A stretch of 62,098 nt of DNA from Vibrio sp. Of7-15 (GTDB lineage: Bacteria; Pseudomonadota; Gammaproteobacteria; Enterobacterales; Vibrionaceae), in the NCBI RefSeq assembly GCF_022347565.1, contig NZ_JAKRGH010000031.1, positions 1 to 62,098 of the forward strand. The letters are read 5' to 3'. The notes under the pieces were generated by a model that saw only the letters and a program-made list of their open reading frames with translations, did not search any database and was not told where the DNA came from. The position numbers and the translations under genes were made by a program. Positions within the stretch are counted from its first letter, which is position 1. The number at the start of each line of letters is the position of its first letter. Below are positions 17,973-27,992 of this stretch, piece after piece.

Positions 17973-18977
17973 TCACCATGTCGCCAAACACTGAGCAATA
18001 GACTCAACACCAAAGCGAACGGGATCCGTTACTGGCATTGCGTACTTTTCAGACCACTGCAAACACAGCTGCTCCGCATCCTGAACGGATATGGCCGAGG
18101 TATTCAAACAAATACCGACAAACTGCGCATCTGAGTTTGTCAACTTTGCGGCTTGTAAATTCGCCTCTAACGTTTGTTCAATGCTAGGTAATGGTGCATG
18201 AGGAAGGTGACGAATGTGCTTTCTGCCGATTTCATGGCACAACACCAAAGCATCAGGCTGTGCACCATGCAAAAGCCCTAAACTTACCCCAGCAAACGAA
18301 GGATTAAATAGTGAACCCTGCCCTTCAATAATGTCCCATTGATGATCATCAAAACTTGGACTGAGCGATTCCACCGCCCCGGATATAAAGTCGGCAACCA
18401 CGGCATCCACAGAAATACCAGAACCTTGGATAAGAATGCCCGTTTGTCCCGTTGCTTTAAATTCGGTGCTGATCTGATGTTGGTTCAAAGCTTGTTCTAA
18501 GGCCAGAGCTGTGTACATTTTCCCAACGGAACAATCCGTACCCACCGTTAATAATCGTTTTCCTTTGCGCTTCTTACCATTGCCCACCGCCAGTGGCTCA
18601 TCAAAGTGACGAACATCATGTAAATGCGTTTTTCCTTGCTCTTGCAGTTGGGCAAGCACAGCCACATCCGTCAGACGTTGATGCATGCCAGAGGCCAAAT
18701 CAAAGCCCATGTCTGCTGCCTGAATTAAGGTATCTAACCAGTTGCCAGGGATCACGCCCCCGGCATTTGCCGTGCCAAGAACCAGAGTCTTTACACCCAG
18801 ATCTTGTGCTTCTTGTAACGAATAATCAGGTAAGCCCAAACTGATGGTCCCTGGGCTTAATCTTAGTTGACCAATACAGGCTTCTGGTCGCCATTGTAAA
18901 ATGCCACGAGCAGTCTTTGCCGACAGTGGATCGGTGACATCACCAAGAAATAATAAATAAGGCTGTTGAATACGCAT
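17973..18977 (-). CDS. dgcN: D-glutamate N-acetyltransferase-like DUF1611 protein (DgcN)
   Basis: A 334-residue DUF1611 protein with an N-terminal Rossmann-like domain (about 1-125, including VLGTANAGGVIP). A P-loop domain opens with TVGTDCSVGKMYTALAL (about 143-159) and continues through EGQGSLFNPSF and LCHEIGRKHIRHLPH. In marine Proteobacteria (Pseudoalteromonas work) the DUF1611 protein DgcN acetylates D-glutamate with acetyl-CoA as step one of D-Glu breakdown, and the neighbouring DgcA does step two. The same gene order, tight coupling and LysR gene are present here. AAGGATC precedes the ATG. Confidence 0.82.
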   Translation of the reverse strand: MRIQQPYLLFLGDVTDPLSAKTARGILQWRPEACIGQLRLSPGTISLGLPDYSLQEAQDLGVKTLVLGTANAGGVIPGNWLDTLIQAADMGFDLASGMHQRLTDVAVLAQLQEQGKTHLHDVRHFDEPLAVGNGKKRKGKRLLTVGTDCSVGKMYTALALEQALNQHQISTEFKATGQTGILIQGSGISVDAVVADFISGAVESLSPSFDDHQWDIIEGQGSLFNPSFAGVSLGLLHGAQPDALVLCHEIGRKHIRHLPHAPLPSIEQTLEANLQAAKLTNSDAQFVGICLNTSAISVQDAEQLCLQWSEKYAMPVTDPVRFGVESIAQCLATW

Positions 18978-19069
18978 AAAAGATCCTTTTCTCTTGTTTT
19001 TACGGTTAGAAGTAATCTAGAGAAAGTGATCTTTTTTGCCGAATACTTATCTGTCTGCTGCCTATAACA

Positions 19070-19990
19070 TCACGTTATACCTTGATCATTCGGCCCCTTA
19101 ATTGACTGAATTAATTGCTCCGAAAAGTATTGAGCAGTAAGGGAGATCGGCTGATGCTCGGCATGCAATAACGACACAGAAAAAGCAATGTCGGGGGAGA
19201 CTTTCCGTGCAGAAAGTCGATTAAGGTAATGCGCTTGTTGATAATGCTGAGCCGTCCACGGATCAACCACCGCAATACCTGCATGATGCAGAACCAATTC
19301 TGCCGCGGCACTGTAACTTCTGACGGTAATTTGGGAATGATAGTGAGGATCGACTTGATGTATGGCTTGACTGAGCGATAAACCAAGTGGATCACGAGAA
19401 TCCAGCCCGATAATACCTGCAGGGTGAGAAACCAATTCATTGAGTTCGATATTACCGCTCCACTGCTTATTACCTTGCTCAGAACAAGGTAATAAAGCAC
19501 ACATGGCTTCTTTAAGTAACGTTTGCTGGGTGATCCCCGCTGGGGCTTCTTCGCCAAAACAAACAGCCAAATCAAGTTCGTTTTTTAATAAGCCGTCACA
19601 TAATTCGTTACGGTTTGCTGTAGATAATTCAATAGAAAGAGCGGGATCGTGACTTAATTTCGCAATAACAGGCGTTAACAGTGCATTTGCTAAAATCGGC
19701 GGCGCACCAATTCGCAAATGCTGATTGCCTTTTTTTACTTTATTCGTTAACGAGCGAAATTGCCCTAATTGCTGGTAAATTTTTTCTGCTTCAGGTAATA
19801 ACGTTTTTGCCTCTTGCGTTGGTACCAAACGCCCTTTTACGCGCTCGAACAGCGCAAACCCCATTTGCTGCTCGGTGTGCGCCAATACCCGAGTCACGTT
19901 AGGCTGCGAGACGTTTAAGTTTTTTGCTGCACCTGACACCGTTCCAACTTGCATAATGGCGTAAAAAATTTCTAACTGTCGGAGGTTCAA
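19070..19990 (-). CDS. dgcR: LysR regulator of the D-glutamate genes (DgcR-like)
   Basis: A LysR protein of 306 residues from a TTG at 19990 (LNLRQLEIFYAIM, read with initiator Met). The TTG has AAGGA 7 bases upstream at 20002-19998, and no ATG is available. The helix-turn-helix occupies about residues 1-60 (GTVSGAAKNLNVSQPNVTRVLAHTE) and the effector domain the rest. It lies 92 bases upstream of dgcN on the same strand. This matches the arrangement in which DgcR activates dgcN-dgcA in response to D-glutamate; that role is inferred from position. Confidence 0.8.
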   Translation of the reverse strand: MNLRQLEIFYAIMQVGTVSGAAKNLNVSQPNVTRVLAHTEQQMGFALFERVKGRLVPTQEAKTLLPEAEKIYQQLGQFRSLTNKVKKGNQHLRIGAPPILANALLTPVIAKLSHDPALSIELSTANRNELCDGLLKNELDLAVCFGEEAPAGITQQTLLKEAMCALLPCSEQGNKQWSGNIELNELVSHPAGIIGLDSRDPLGLSLSQAIHQVDPHYHSQITVRSYSAAAELVLHHAGIAVVDPWTAQHYQQAHYLNRLSARKVSPDIAFSVSLLHAEHQPISLTAQYFSEQLIQSIKGPNDQGIT

Positions 19991-20132
19991 ATAAATATCC
20001 TTATCAATGAGCAACAAAGCAGATTGTAGATCATGTCACTTACAGAGCAACTCGGAACGGAACCCGCTGCCTGTTCCTTTATTCGGAACCATGAAGGCCT
20101 GTGAATATCTTGCCTATGCTTTTCCGATCAAC

Positions 20133-21122
20133 TCACACTTTGCCTAAAATTTTATCCATTACCCAGCTAGTATGTAATGCAGACTTTCCTGAAGACGGGT
20201 GCGCTCCTCCTTCCGCTAATTGAGTGTACATGTTAGCAACATGAAACAGTTGAATATTCTCAGGGTTCTCTATGTAGAAGAGCTTCTCTTCTTCTCCTTC
20301 ACGATGCAATCGTATCGGCTGTTCATCAAACACAGAAAAGCTAACCTGACCTTCACTCCCCATGATCTCCACTTTATCTTGGCGGCGAGAGCACCCAAAA
20401 TTCCAGCTTCCGACACCAGTGACACCTGATTTATGGCTCCAACACGCTGAAATAGCATCAAGCGCAGAATATAAACCTTGCTGGTTTAATCCAATCCCTT
20501 GAACAGAATCAAAATCGCCCAATAAATAGGCAAATAAATCTAAACCATGGCTGGCTAAATCATCGAAATACCCACCAGCAGCAATATTGCTATCGGTACG
20601 CCAATTATACTGCTCAGACAAATCCATATCGTTCGCGGGTTTACTTAAATGCCAACTGATATGACGTACTTTACCAATACTACCTGATTCTAAAATCTGT
20701 TTTATCTGATTAAAACGGGGCAATGAACGACGATAATAAGCGACAAATAATGGCTGCTCCGCTTTTTTAAATGCAGTGACAATGTCTTTACTGTCTTCAT
20801 AGTTTGGAGCTAATGGCTTTTCAATACAGCACGGTTTACCCGCCTTGGCTACTTTTAATGCGTAATATTTATGGCTATCAGGCGGAGTAGCAATGTAAAT
20901 CGCATCAATATCTTCACTATTTATGAGATCATCGGCATCGGTATAAAACGCTGGAACTTTATGCCGCTTCGCATAATCTTGCGCTTTATCGTGACTTCGG
21001 CGCATTACCGCAGCTAACTCAAACCCCTCTGTTTTTTGATAAGCAGGGCCACTTTTTAGTTCTGTCACGGCTCCGCAACCAATGATCCCCCAGCGGATAG
21101 GCTGGTGTGTATTGTTTATCAT
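20133..21122 (-). CDS. Gfo/Idh/MocA-family NAD(P)-dependent oxidoreductase
   Basis: This 329-residue enzyme has a GxGxxG-type fold start WGIIGCGAVTELKSGPA (residues 11-27), the EKP motif with its catalytic Lys (CIEKPLAPN, about 98-106) and a C-terminal beta-sheet domain with AGGYFDDLASHGLDLFAYL. Members oxidise or reduce sugars, inositols and related compounds; the substrate is not evident. AAAGGAAAAGTTCAA precedes the ATG. It stands between the dgc regulator and the nucleotidase, and nothing shows that it belongs to the dgc module. Confidence 0.88.
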   Translation of the reverse strand: MINNTHQPIRWGIIGCGAVTELKSGPAYQKTEGFELAAVMRRSHDKAQDYAKRHKVPAFYTDADDLINSEDIDAIYIATPPDSHKYYALKVAKAGKPCCIEKPLAPNYEDSKDIVTAFKKAEQPLFVAYYRRSLPRFNQIKQILESGSIGKVRHISWHLSKPANDMDLSEQYNWRTDSNIAAGGYFDDLASHGLDLFAYLLGDFDSVQGIGLNQQGLYSALDAISACWSHKSGVTGVGSWNFGCSRRQDKVEIMGSEGQVSFSVFDEQPIRLHREGEEEKLFYIENPENIQLFHVANMYTQLAEGGAHPSSGKSALHTSWVMDKILGKV

Positions 21123-21550
21123 TTGAACTTTTCCTTTCTCTTTCTACCGTTACCCATAGAACAAATTCAGCCTGCATATAGGATGCGCGCTCTTAGCTTA
21201 TCATTTTGGAATGCCTTTTTATTATTAACAAAGTACTTCGAATGTATTTAAAGCAAACCGCGAATTTAGGAACCAAATACTGATAAATTCATACACATCA
21301 AAAATGATAACCCTTACATACATTAGATATAATTACTTAGAAAAAAGGCAAGCTAAGTCTAATTTCCGCCCTTTAATAACTAAATCATCAATAATTTGAA
21401 TATAGAGTATATAGACGATATTATCTGCCTGCCCTGATACATGACTCTATGTTTAGAGAAACAAGCCATGGAATATGGTTCATCAAGGCAAATTCGATAC
21501 AAAAATACCACGGAAGGAAAACCAGTCACACTCACTAAGGTTTTACTTAA
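21123..21550. other. Upstream region of the nucleotidase and oxidoreductase genes
   Basis: A divergent promoter region of 428 bases, AT-rich. A TATAAT lies near 21328 on the plus strand without a clear -35 box. No RNA, repeat or operator is evident. Confidence 0.4.
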
Positions 21551-23548
21551 ATGTTACGTAAGTCTCTTTCTGCTCTCGCGATTTCTGCCGCTTTATCTGG
21601 TTGTCTATCCTCCATTACAACACCTAATGACAACAACATTGACAACACCTTTACACTCACTATTGCCCACATTAATGACACCCACTCTAATTTTGACCCA
21701 GTACAATCCAGTTTCAAAGCCAATAACACCAAAGTGTACAATGAATTTGGTGGCTACCCTCGCCTTCAAACCATGGCCGAGGATTACAAACAACAAGCGC
21801 AAAAAAATGATGACAGCTTTCTATTTCTTCATGGTGGCGACGCTTGGCAAGGCAGTGCCTACTTCAAATTAAATGAAGGAGCCATGAACGCAGATCTGCT
21901 AAGCAAGATGGGCTTAGACGCAATGGCACTGGGTAACCACGAATTTGATCTCAATAATGCCAAGCTAAATGAATTCATCGATTCCGTTAATTTCCCTGTT
22001 TTAGCCGCCAATATTGATACCAGTGAAGACGCTGACCTCCGTGATCAAAAAAACCTGATGCCGTATCGAGTATTTGCTTTTGACGGTAACAAAAAAACCA
22101 TCGTTAAAGACATTAACCACTTGCCTCAAGGTGCCGATATTGTGGCCGTTTTTGGCCTAGCGCTGGAAGACATGGCCAACTTATCGCCCAATACAGGTAA
22201 GGTGAAGTTTTTTAATATGGTGAAATCAGCACAAAAAACCGTGGATATGTTCACCGAAAAAGGAATCCACAATGTGGTTGCTGTTACTCATGTGGGTAAC
22301 TCCAAAGACATCGAGATCGCCTCTCAAGTAAACGGCATCGATTTGATCGTGGGTGGTCACTCACACACCTTACTTGGTGATTTTACCAACCTTGGTATGG
22401 GCAATAATGGTATGTATGCTCAGCAAGTGATCAACCCAAATAACCAAAATAAAACCTGCGTTGTTCAAGCCGGTGAATACGCCCAAGCGATCGGCCGTTT
22501 ACAAATTAGCTTTGATAAAAACGGCCACATTACCCAATGTGATGGCCGCAATACATTGCTTTCAAACGACGACTTTTACTATGATGCCGCAAGACGTGAA
22601 CAAGACAAGTTCAGTGACAGCGACAACCAAAAAGTTGTTAACTTCATTGATAAGGAAGAAAACATCACCATCACTGACGAGAATCAGCAGCTACGTAACC
22701 TCATCGATAGTAAATACAAACCTGAAGCTGAGGCTGCGTATGGTCAGGTAATTGCTCAAGTGCCAGTCGAGTTAAAACATGAAAGACGCCCGGGCGATCG
22801 TGGCTCTGATCAACATGGCTCTGATGTTGCCCCAATTATTGCTGAAGGCCAATATTACTGGGCAAATACTGAGGAAGTAAGAAACGTTACAGGCATGAAG
22901 GTAGATTTCGCCTTAATCGGTGCTGGTGGCATTCGCACTAACATTGAAGCTGGCCAATACCGTGAAGGCAGTGTTGCACTCGAAATGCTACCTTTTGCTA
23001 ACTTCTTATCCGTATTGCCTGTCTCTGGTGCTGATATAAAAGCAGTGATCCACGGCGCTATAACCGCCACTTTGCCTGAAGGCTCACACGCTGGAAAATT
23101 TCCATACGGTGGCCACCTTCGTTACTCTTTCACAGAAACGACACTCCATGAAGTGGGTCAGCTCGATAGCATTGAAGTCATGACAGGCAGCGAAGAAGAT
23201 CCAATTTGGACACCGCTTGAAGATGACCGTACGTATAACGTGGTCATCAATAACTACAACGCCACGGGTAACGACGGCTGGACACCGCTATTTAAAGCAC
23301 AACAAACACAGTCTGATCGTGTCGATTTAATGTACGTGGACGGAAAGCTGACTGGGTTTAAAGTCAAAAATATTGCTGAAATAGATGGCAAGTATCAGGT
23401 TAACTACCATTCTTCTCTGCCTAGTTGTAAAGATGATAATGTTCGTTGTAACACCGATGCACAATCGGTTATCGATTACATTGCCAATGAAAAAGCAACA
23501 TTAACACCGCTTAGCTATGAAGTAGTAACATTCAACCGTGCTCAGTAG
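21551..23548 (+). CDS. 5'-nucleotidase/UDP-sugar hydrolase-family lipoprotein
   Basis: This 665-residue protein has lipobox LSGC (Cys18). A metallophosphatase domain follows: D43-x-H45 in INDTHSNFDP, GGDAWQGSAYF, GNHEFD, THVGNSK and GGHSHTLL, which together are the di-metal ligand set. A C-terminal 5_nucleotid_C domain (about 390-620) includes IGAGGIRTNIEAG and the substrate-stacking region YNATGNDGW. Such enzymes release nucleosides and phosphate from external nucleotides (UshA, NadN and Vibrio NutA relatives). The lipid anchor places it in the envelope, as with NutA. The exact preference (5'-AMP, UDP-sugar or NAD) cannot be told. A weak AAGG lies before the ATG. Confidence 0.87.
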   Translation: MLRKSLSALAISAALSGCLSSITTPNDNNIDNTFTLTIAHINDTHSNFDPVQSSFKANNTKVYNEFGGYPRLQTMAEDYKQQAQKNDDSFLFLHGGDAWQGSAYFKLNEGAMNADLLSKMGLDAMALGNHEFDLNNAKLNEFIDSVNFPVLAANIDTSEDADLRDQKNLMPYRVFAFDGNKKTIVKDINHLPQGADIVAVFGLALEDMANLSPNTGKVKFFNMVKSAQKTVDMFTEKGIHNVVAVTHVGNSKDIEIASQVNGIDLIVGGHSHTLLGDFTNLGMGNNGMYAQQVINPNNQNKTCVVQAGEYAQAIGRLQISFDKNGHITQCDGRNTLLSNDDFYYDAARREQDKFSDSDNQKVVNFIDKEENITITDENQQLRNLIDSKYKPEAEAAYGQVIAQVPVELKHERRPGDRGSDQHGSDVAPIIAEGQYYWANTEEVRNVTGMKVDFALIGAGGIRTNIEAGQYREGSVALEMLPFANFLSVLPVSGADIKAVIHGAITATLPEGSHAGKFPYGGHLRYSFTETTLHEVGQLDSIEVMTGSEEDPIWTPLEDDRTYNVVINNYNATGNDGWTPLFKAQQTQSDRVDLMYVDGKLTGFKVKNIAEIDGKYQVNYHSSLPSCKDDNVRCNTDAQSVIDYIANEKATLTPLSYEVVTFNRAQ

Positions 23549-23678
23549 AGTCCGATAAAACCCTTCTGTATCGGCTGATTCATACTGGCCGTTACAGAAG
23601 TACTTTTTGCAATACTCTCAGTATTTTGTATAAAACTTGGCAAGACACAATTAAATCGTTTTAAACAGTCCCATAAAT

Positions 23679-23697
23679 GAGAATGATAGTAATTAAG
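23679..23697. promoter_or_regulatory. Fur-box-like site in the nucleotidase-chitinase gap
   Basis: GAGAATGATAGTAATTAAG matches the classical 19-base Fur consensus (GATAATGATAATCATTATC) at 14 of 19 positions by my count. A second Fur-like half (TGATAAT on the minus strand) lies just downstream. The next transcript end is the terminator at 23856-23890, with no protein gene between. Confidence 0.55.
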
Positions 23698-23699
23698 AT

Positions 23700-23890
23700 A
23701 GATTATTATCAATAATCAGACTTTACTCCAGATAAACAATCAGACTCATAACAAATTTGTAGCTTACAACCCGTAAATACGAGATAACAAGACGGTAATG
23801 TAAAGAGTCAACACAAAGCCGAAGTACCGTTGCTCCTTACACCTAGCCTATTAAAAGCCAAGAGGAAAAATCTACCTCTTGGCTTTTTAT
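23700..23890 (+). ncRNA. Candidate Fur-controlled small RNA (RyhB-like by context)
   Basis: About 190 bases between a Fur-box-like site and a strong intrinsic terminator have no credible ORF. The terminator is too far (over 300 bases) from the nucleotidase stop to be simply its own. Near the 3' end, a segment around 23815-23840 (AAAGCCGAAGTACCGTTGCT) loosely recalls the RyhB core, but I cannot align it with confidence. The 5' end is a guess. Confidence 0.45.
23856..23890 (+). terminator. Strong intrinsic terminator
   Basis: AGCCAAGAGG, loop AAAAATCTA, CCTCTTGGCT, then TTTTATTAT: a perfect 10-base stem with a T-tail on the plus strand. It ends either the candidate small RNA or a long nucleotidase 3' tail. 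Confidence 0.85.
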
Positions 23891-24070
23891 TATGTTCAGA
23901 ACCAACATAAAATCCGTTATTCCCCGCAAAATTATCAACTAACAAACCTCTATTTGTACCCTTTATTCTTCCTACTTGAAAATGGCGTTTTAAACAGCTT
24001 TCATCTGACTCATTTCATATGACCATAGAATAAGGACATGAGCACCACCTACATTTCATAAGTTGCGCCA

Positions 24071-24103
24071 AATAAAAAAGCGCATAGATCACTCTATGCG
24101 CTT
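24071..24103 (-). terminator. Intrinsic terminator of the chitinase gene
   Basis: The stem AAGCGCATAGA / TCTATGCGCTT (24078-24088 and 24093-24103) has a 4-base loop. On the minus strand it is followed by TTTTTTATT, 25 bases past the chitinase stop. Confidence 0.88.
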
Positions 24104-24127
24104 AATGTATCTATTTATCTAAAGAGA

Positions 24128-26530
24128 TTAGATATTACACACTTTTGTCCAGCTACCATCGCTACCTGGTACAGAGCTTGTCCACCAGTTCGCTTGGTAT
24201 ACCACACCTTGGTGAATCAGTTTGTCGCCAGTATTAGCGTGGCTTGGATTACCCGCCCAATCACTTTGTGGGAAATTAGGGTAAGTTTGAACGCCAGTTG
24301 TGTCACAAGTACCTGGCTCAGGACCTGGGCCTGGACCAGGACCTGGTGCATTCAAGTCACCTAAAGGTAGATCCGGTTGCTCAAACTTAAAGGCATAATC
24401 AACACCATTTACGTTTACTGAGTAGTTAGCAGGGCCAGAGATTGGTAGGTAGTAAACCATATCTAGCTCGTAGCTAGCACCAGCTGGTAAGCTCTTCCAA
24501 GTTGGTAGAGAGAATGCCACGCGGTGCATAGGTCCGTCTAAACCACCAATGTTATTCGCACGAGTGTGACCAGAAGCAATTACTTTCAAGCCGCCGCCAG
24601 ACTGATCTTTCGCGTTATCTGGTGCTGAAACAGGAATATCAAACTGGAATTCTGTTCCACCAGGTAATTCTGCACCCGTGTTGTTCGTAAACGTAACCTT
24701 AGGGTTGATTGGGTAGTTTTGATCACCTACTTTGAACCCGCCAACAGACACTGTAATGTCTACAGCTTCAGTTGGAATAGCGCCTGTTGCTAGTGTATTA
24801 CCGTAAGGTGTCGCTGACTTAAACTTATCGTAGATAGCTTTAGTCATGGTGTTACCCATGTGGTACTCACCATTACCACTTGCACATGCTTGCTCTGTTG
24901 CATCTACAGACGTACGGTTACCCGCTGCATCTAGTACGTAACAGTTGTAGTCACCCGCAAGCTCCCAGAACATGATACCGCCAATTTCTTTGTCGATTAC
25001 ATAATCTGCTTTCGTATTGATTGACTGCTTATCTTCTGTTGATAAGAACACGCCTTTCTCAGCATTCCACAGCCATGGTGCTACCGCAACGCTGTCGTAG
25101 TTACGTGTGTATGTACCAACCAGTTTGTCTGATGGATCGTTCACAGGATCAAGATTATAAGCATCAGCGTAAGAACCAAAGATACCGTTTTCTAAGTTTT
25201 TCGCATGCCACATTGGGTTAGAACCAGCACCCATCTCTTTGCCGTTTGCATCAAGATCATGCCACATGTTGTCGATGCCTAGTGCACCATGCCCACAGTT
25301 ATTCTTCTCACCTTCACCAGTACCCGGCGCACAATCAGCCTGATTTGGTAATGCTGCACGGCCCCATAGACCATTTTCACCACCAGTTACACCTTGCCAA
25401 CCACGAGTATAGTAAGGAACACCAATGTTAATACGGCCTGCTGGCATTGAACCACGGAAGTAATGGTAAGCCCAGTCCGTATTCAAGTAACCGATGCCAC
25501 CGTAAGCAGCAGTGCCATAAACATTCCATTGTGCAAGCTCTGAATCTTTACCTGTATCGTATAGAGCAGCGTTATGGCCTACATGATCGTTCCAAGCACC
25601 GTGTAAGTCATAAGACATGATGTTTACGTAATCAAGGTATTTAGTAACATCAAAGGTTTCCATACCACGTAATAAGTAACCTGAAGATGGTGCGGCAATG
25701 GTTAACATGTAGTGAACGCCATCTTGCGCTGAAACCGCATCAAGTTTTTGACGAAGTACTTTCATCAACTCTTGGTAAGAAGCCCATAGGTAAGCACGAC
25801 GAGGCTCCATGAACGCTTTGTCGTCTGGGTTACCGGCACCTGCCATTGACGTAGGGTATTCGTAGTCAATATCTAAACCATCGAACTTATATTTACGCAT
25901 CATCTCAACAGCAGATGTTGCAAATTTTTCGATACCTGCGTGGTTAATAGAACCATCCGCGTTAGTTGTCATCGTGTAGAAACCACCGTCAGCCACACGA
26001 GTGCCATCCGTAGCAAAGTGACCGCCAGTTTCTGCCCAACCACCGATAGAAATCAGTGTTTTAACACCATGTTTCACTTTTTGTGTCGCTAAGGCACCAA
26101 AGTGACCTTTAAAGCCAAGAGCTGGGTCAATTTCGACTCCAGGCCACTCTTTACCAACTGCGGCGTTATTTGGATCGTTAACATCACCAACGTTCACTTT
26201 ACCATCTGAGCCAATGCTCACGAACGCATAGTTAATGTGTGTTAACTGCTCCCAAGGAATATCGTTAACTAGGTAAGCTGCTTGTGGATCATCACCAGAA
26301 CGCCAACTTGTGAAGTAACCAATCACACGACGAGGATGATCTGCACCCATTTTTTCACGACCGTCTTGATCGTAAATAGTACAGTATGGGACGTTCACAC
26401 CGTCGGTTTTATACAAGCCATCTGGACGACAATCAGCAGCCGCAGATGCATTAAAGGCCATTAAACAAGAAACAACCAAGGTACTGAGGGGGAATACCTT
26501 CTTAGCGATTTTCCCATTACAGAGTTTCAT
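24128..26530 (-). CDS. Secreted chitinase, GH18 with ChiC and chitin-binding domains
   Basis: This 800-residue secreted enzyme has a signal peptide of about 31 residues (ending AFNASAA). Its GH18 catalytic domain (about 45-590) carries the active-site signature [10 protein letters not shown] near residue 215-225, with the Glu as acid/base. Next come a ChiC-type beta domain (about 600-725, [21 protein letters not shown]), a proline-glycine linker ([12 protein letters not shown]) and a C-terminal CBM5/12-type chitin-binding module with [14 protein letters not shown]. It hydrolyses chitin outside the cell and is probably exported by the type II secretion system, as for Vibrio chitinases. AAGGAAAA precedes the ATG. 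The upstream gap is unusually long and carries phased repeats. Confidence 0.93.
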   Translation of the reverse strand: MKLCNGKIAKKVFPLSTLVVSCLMAFNASAAADCRPDGLYKTDGVNVPYCTIYDQDGREKMGADHPRRVIGYFTSWRSGDDPQAAYLVNDIPWEQLTHINYAFVSIGSDGKVNVGDVNDPNNAAVGKEWPGVEIDPALGFKGHFGALATQKVKHGVKTLISIGGWAETGGHFATDGTRVADGGFYTMTTNADGSINHAGIEKFATSAVEMMRKYKFDGLDIDYEYPTSMAGAGNPDDKAFMEPRRAYLWASYQELMKVLRQKLDAVSAQDGVHYMLTIAAPSSGYLLRGMETFDVTKYLDYVNIMSYDLHGAWNDHVGHNAALYDTGKDSELAQWNVYGTAAYGGIGYLNTDWAYHYFRGSMPAGRINIGVPYYTRGWQGVTGGENGLWGRAALPNQADCAPGTGEGEKNNCGHGALGIDNMWHDLDANGKEMGAGSNPMWHAKNLENGIFGSYADAYNLDPVNDPSDKLVGTYTRNYDSVAVAPWLWNAEKGVFLSTEDKQSINTKADYVIDKEIGGIMFWELAGDYNCYVLDAAGNRTSVDATEQACASGNGEYHMGNTMTKAIYDKFKSATPYGNTLATGAIPTEAVDITVSVGGFKVGDQNYPINPKVTFTNNTGAELPGGTEFQFDIPVSAPDNAKDQSGGGLKVIASGHTRANNIGGLDGPMHRVAFSLPTWKSLPAGASYELDMVYYLPISGPANYSVNVNGVDYAFKFEQPDLPLGDLNAPGPGPGPGPEPGTCDTTGVQTYPNFPQSDWAGNPSHANTGDKLIHQGVVYQANWWTSSVPGSDGSWTKVCNI

Positions 26531-27311
26531 AATTCACTTTTCCTTAAGTTATTGAATAGAAATGTAGAATGATTCATAGCTCTACGCCTGAATCTTTTGT
26601 TTTATTGTGAAATAACTTTAGGTGATATCCAGTTTTACGCACTAGGTTATGATGGGATTTATAAAATAACTCGCAATAAATCAGATTTACGTTGCACATG
26701 GTTGCAAAATGTTGCGACTTATTTTGCATTAAAAAACCAAAGTCAACACAAAAGCACACATTAGAAACCAAACACAGAGCAATATGTTGCTTATTGTTGT
26801 TTTGAGAAAGAAAACTGAGAGAAATCAACTGGTAGGGTTGAATGAACTTTCACGTAAAAAATTAAAAAAACGAACAAAAAACGAGCTAAATATCTAATTT
26901 ATATAAATAAAGCTCTCATCAACAGTACAAATAACAACCGATCATTTTATTCAATGCCATTACTTCATATAATTTGCTTCACGAAATGCAAACCATGATC
27001 TATTTGAGACACATGCCCATTTTCTAATAAGAAATACCCGGCTTATAAAAACGATCTCATTGCGGATTTAGTCAAAATCGCGAATAAAAACTCCTGACCA
27101 TTTTTCTGACATCACACCAAAAATAATCACAATCAGTTTGTTGCCAGTTGATCAGGCAATTTCAAAGCCTGAGTGAGACATCCTTTCTCTTTAACAGTGT
27201 GAATGGCTTCAAGCTACAGTGAAATAGCCACTACTAGATGCAAAAGTTCCTGATCTAAAGATTTTCCCAAGCCAACATCCAAAGTCATAAGCGCTTTGCT
27301 TTTTACCCGCT
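26531..27311. other. Long gene-free region upstream of the chitinase
   Basis: It contains the chitinase promoter region with the phased GTTGC repeats. The only sizeable frame (26574-26828, minus) is AT-rich, lacks a ribosome site and is not convincing. Nothing else is recognised in 26830-27311. Confidence 0.5.
26691..26800. repeat. Helically phased GTTGC repeats upstream of the chitinase
   Basis: GTTGC occurs at 26691, 26701 and 26711, exactly 10 bases apart. A second pair lies at 26786 (GTTGC) and 26796 (GTTGT), again 10 bases apart. Same-face spacing in the promoter region of an inducible gene suggests an activator or repressor binding array. The binding protein is unknown. Confidence 0.5.
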
Positions 27312-27360
27312 CAAAATAAAAAATCGACCAGATTCACTCAATTGTGAAACTGATCGATTT
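27312..27360 (-). terminator. Intrinsic terminator of efpL
   Basis: On the minus strand, AAATCGA, CAG and TTCAC pair in a long, slightly bulged stem (27321-27360), followed by TTTTTTATTTT. It lies about 56 bases past the efpL stop. Confidence 0.85.
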
Positions 27361-27416
27361 GATTTCAAAGACAACAAGGCGACCAATAAACAGTCACCTT
27401 TGGGCTAAGAAAAGAA

Positions 27417-27992
27417 TTACTTAGAGTCAGCGCGGCTCATGAACTTGTGCTCAGACGTGTTCACTTTGATCTTTTCGCCATTGGCAATGTACTCAGGCAC
27501 TTGTACTGTTAAGCCAGTCGATAGTACAGCAGGCTTAGTACGAGCACTTGCAGAAGCACCTTTAATAGACGGATCGGTTTCAACAATAACTAGCTCAACA
27601 CTCGAAGGAAGTTCAATCGCAACAGGGTTACCATCAACGGTTAATACTTGCAGACCTTGAGTCTCTTCTGTAATGAACAGTAGCTCTTCAGAAATGCTGT
27701 CTTTATTAAACGTGTACGGCGTGTAATCTTCGCTGTCCATGAACACGTACTCATCACCATCGATGTATGAGAATGTCGCGTGATGACGGCTAAAGTCAGC
27801 TAGATTTACCATTTCGTCCGCTTTAAAGCTTTCGTCTACTTTCAGGCCTGTTGCTACATCATACAGACGCATTCTATAAAGGCTCGCACCAGCACGACCA
27901 CTTGGTGTTAGCTTATTAATGTCTTTAACAAGAAGAACTTTACCGTTCAATTCAATCGCAGCGTTCTTTTTTACTTCACTGGCCTTTGGCAT
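27417..27992 (-). CDS. yeiP: Elongation factor P-like protein EfpL (YeiP)
   Basis: This EF-P paralogue has 191 residues from MPKASEVKK at 27992. An alternative ATG two codons upstream (27998) has the better ribosome site (TTGG then AAAA). Three EF-P domains are visible: KOW-like (1-65), OB (68-130, [12 protein letters not shown]) and C-terminal ([23 protein letters not shown], the YeiP/EF-P signature). In the loop where EF-P carries its modified Lys, this protein has an Arg (PSGRAG), as in YeiP. It binds ribosomes and, from recent E. coli work under the name EfpL, relieves stalling. It is monocistronic and divergent from the patatin gene. Confidence 0.93.
   Translation of the reverse strand: MPKASEVKKNAAIELNGKVLLVKDINKLTPSGRAGASLYRMRLYDVATGLKVDESFKADEMVNLADFSRHHATFSYIDGDEYVFMDSEDYTPYTFNKDSISEELLFITEETQGLQVLTVDGNPVAIELPSSVELVIVETDPSIKGASASARTKPAVLSTGLTVQVPEYIANGEKIKVNTSEHKFMSRADSK

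Noticed and set aside
19111-19575. 154-residue frame inside the dgcR gene
   Set aside because: Same strand, shifted frame within a well-formed LysR gene; no own start context.
21441-21872. Frame overlapping the start of the nucleotidase gene
   Set aside because: The lipobox protein in the other frame is clearly coding; this frame has no features of its own.
23815-23840. Firm naming of the small RNA as RyhB
   Set aside because: Only a loose likeness to the RyhB pairing core; context supports a Fur-regulated RNA but not the exact identity.
26574-26828. 84-residue minus-strand frame upstream of the chitinase
   Set aside because: AT-rich, no ribosome site, no motif, and it overlaps the phased repeats; probably chance.
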